Of a stretch of 64,000 nucleotides of DNA, positions 63,078 through 64,000 are shown piece by piece. The DNA is from APNM01 sp040361335 (lineage in GTDB: Bacteria > Pseudomonadota > Gammaproteobacteria > Nevskiales > Salinisphaeraceae), in assembly GCF_040361335.1 (NCBI RefSeq), contig NZ_APNM01000015.1, positions 1 to 64,000 on the forward strand, written 5' to 3'. Below the pieces are notes generated by a model, which was not told the DNA's origin, made no database searches, and was given only the letters and a program-made list of their open reading frames with translations. Every line of letters begins with the position of its first letter. Positions within the stretch are counted from its first letter, which is position 1. Both the position numbers and the translations under genes were made by a program.

Positions 63078-63398
63078 CCGCTACTCCCTCCCGGAGCCGG
63101 GCTGTCGGACCCGGGCCTCCGCGGGCCGATCCTGCGGTAACTATAGGCATCCGCGACGCCGGATGGAAGGGCGGCGGCGTTATCGCACGAATCCGATACA
63201 TCCGGCTAGGTTTCTGTTTGCATTGGGGTTGCCCGCGATGACCGGCGGTTGCGGCCCTTGCGCTGCACCACGAGGAGGCATCACGGGGCGGCAGGCATGG
63301 CATCCAACTTGCTAGCTATAGCGCATGAACGGCCATAGCGGGCAACAAGTGGCGACAATGGGGCGGGAACACGCGCCGCGGGCGTGGCGGGGCGCATC
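63078..63398. other. Intergenic region between DUF1631 and patatin genes
   Basis: 321 bases shared by two divergent genes. Short open frames (for example 25 codons at 63238) have no convincing ribosome binding site or family match. It must contain both promoters, but I see no strong -10/-35 pair and no repeat arm. Confidence 0.5.
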
Positions 63399-64000
63399 AT
63401 GAGCGGGCGCGGGACACCGCCGCCGGGCCTGACGGGCCTCGCCCTGACCGCGGGCGGGGCGCGCGGCGCGTACCAGGCCGGCGTGCTCAAACGTATCGGC
63501 GAGCTGCCGGCGCTGCGCGGCGGTAGCTCGCCGTTCCGGATCGTCGCCGGTGCTTCGGCCGGCGCCATCAACGGCGCCGCCGTGGCCGGCTACAGTGACG
63601 ACCTGCACCGGGGCACCGCGCGTCTCGCGGAGCTCTGGCGCGACCTGACCGCCGACCGGGTCTACCGCGCGGGCCCGCTGGCGATGCTGGGCAACGGCCG
63701 CCGCCTGCTCGCCGACATCGCGCTCGGCCGGCTCCTGGGCGCGGGACGCGTGCAGGCGATGCTCGACGCCGCGCCGCTGCGGCAGATGCTGGCGCGCGAG
63801 CTGCCGCTCGACGGCATCGGCCGGGCGGTACGACGCGGCGACCTGTACGCGCTGGCGGTCACCGCCACCGGCTACCATTCCGGCAAGTCCTACAGCTTCA
63901 TCCAGGGCCGGTCCGGCCATCCGCTCTGGCACAAGAGCCGGCGGATCGCCCTGCGTGCCGATATCACGGTGGATCATGTCTGCGCCTCGGCCTCGATCCC
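63399..64000 (+). CDS. Patatin-like phospholipase, cut by the window end
   Basis: The first 200 residues are present. After a short basic start comes LALTAGGARGAYQAGVLKRI, the oxyanion loop, and VAGASAGAINGAAVAG (near 47) with the Ser nucleophile in GxSxG. The Asp of the dyad lies beyond the window. Such proteins hydrolyse acyl esters of membrane lipids. The ATG at 63399 is assumed; a GTG at 63384 is in frame. Confidence 0.88.
   Translation, partial: MSGRGTPPPGLTGLALTAGGARGAYQAGVLKRIGELPALRGGSSPFRIVAGASAGAINGAAVAGYSDDLHRGTARLAELWRDLTADRVYRAGPLAMLGNGRRLLADIALGRLLGAGRVQAMLDAAPLRQMLARELPLDGIGRAVRRGDLYALAVTATGYHSGKSYSFIQGRSGHPLWHKSRRIALRADITVDHVCASASI

Noticed and set aside
60786..63140. Plus-strand frame of 784 codons opposite DUF1631
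   Set aside because: DUF1631 on the minus strand has a good ribosome binding site and family motifs; the plus-strand product is low complexity.
63238..63312. 25-codon Cys-containing open frame upstream of the patatin gene
   Set aside because: Too short, without a ribosome binding site or known family; likely chance.

Overview
The window reads as chromosomal DNA of a high-GC gammaproteobacterium. The best evidence is the order fabD-fabG-acpP-fabF-pabC-mltG-tmk-holB-pilZ, which as I remember it matches Pseudomonas aeruginosa and relatives (here with pabB added), together with the nudJ-mnmA-hflD block, AcnA, HrpA and RecQ. I cannot name a genus; a Chromatiales-like or Pseudomonas-like lineage would fit. 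I found no rRNA, tRNA, CRISPR array or transposase gene.

Layout. 0-1.6 kb: an AT-richer accessory scrap with two small minus-strand genes (DUF3644 and a GIY-YIG-like protein) separated by a sequence with integron attC architecture. 1.6-6.9 kb: acnA, then hflD, mnmA and nudJ on the minus strand, the last three joined by ATGA overlaps. 7.0-15.7 kb: a tightly packed fatty-acid, folate, cell-wall and DNA-replication operon. 15.7-16.3 kb: a gene-free block of nested inverted repeats. 16.3-37.1 kb: a large acyl-CoA catabolic island holding a TetR regulator, thiolase, FadB-type multienzyme, FadE, methylacyl-CoA racemase-like protein, AtuA, ETF-quinone oxidoreductase, both ETF subunits, and AtuB-, C-, D-, E- and F-like proteins. 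37.5-45.6 kb: a Sel1/Hcp-like secreted protein, RecQ, a putative three-gene outer-membrane barrel / periplasmic binding protein / diguanylate cyclase system, a Tag-like glycosylase and a YbaY-type lipoprotein. 45.9-52.1 kb: more acyl-CoA genes (ligase, dehydrogenase, crotonase, TetR) and an AEC transporter. 52.1-64 kb: hrpA, an AhpD-like protein with an ECF41-type sigma factor, a DUF4258/DUF2283 pair, small membrane and VOC proteins, DUF4105, DUF1631 and a patatin cut by the window end.

How the genes work together. The island looks like a self-contained route for branched acyl-CoAs derived from acyclic terpenes such as citronellol and geraniol. AtuD would dehydrogenate citronellyl-CoA and pass electrons through ETF and ETF-QO to ubiquinone. 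AtuC and AtuF would form geranyl-CoA carboxylase, AtuE would hydrate the product, and FadE, the FadB-type enzyme and thiolase would continue by beta-oxidation. The racemase-like protein could correct 2-methyl stereochemistry. This assignment rests on gene order and family resemblance, not on a search.

The most unusual feature is non-coding. Seven intergenic gaps of the island are filled almost from stop codon to start codon by paired inverted arms (left AACCACAGAGnCACAGAG, right its complement). Several pairs enclose further repeats in nested fashion, including a composite element of about 230 bp built from palindromes and present in two orientations. The best candidate for an undescribed protein system is the barrel / binding protein / diguanylate cyclase operon at 41.2-44.5 kb. 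Two regulatory pictures can be read almost directly: a CGTAATA-N3-GTTAC motif upstream of both the first TetR gene and the thiolase, and an ECF41-like promoter (TGTCACG-N16-CGTC) in front of the AhpD/ECF41 pair.
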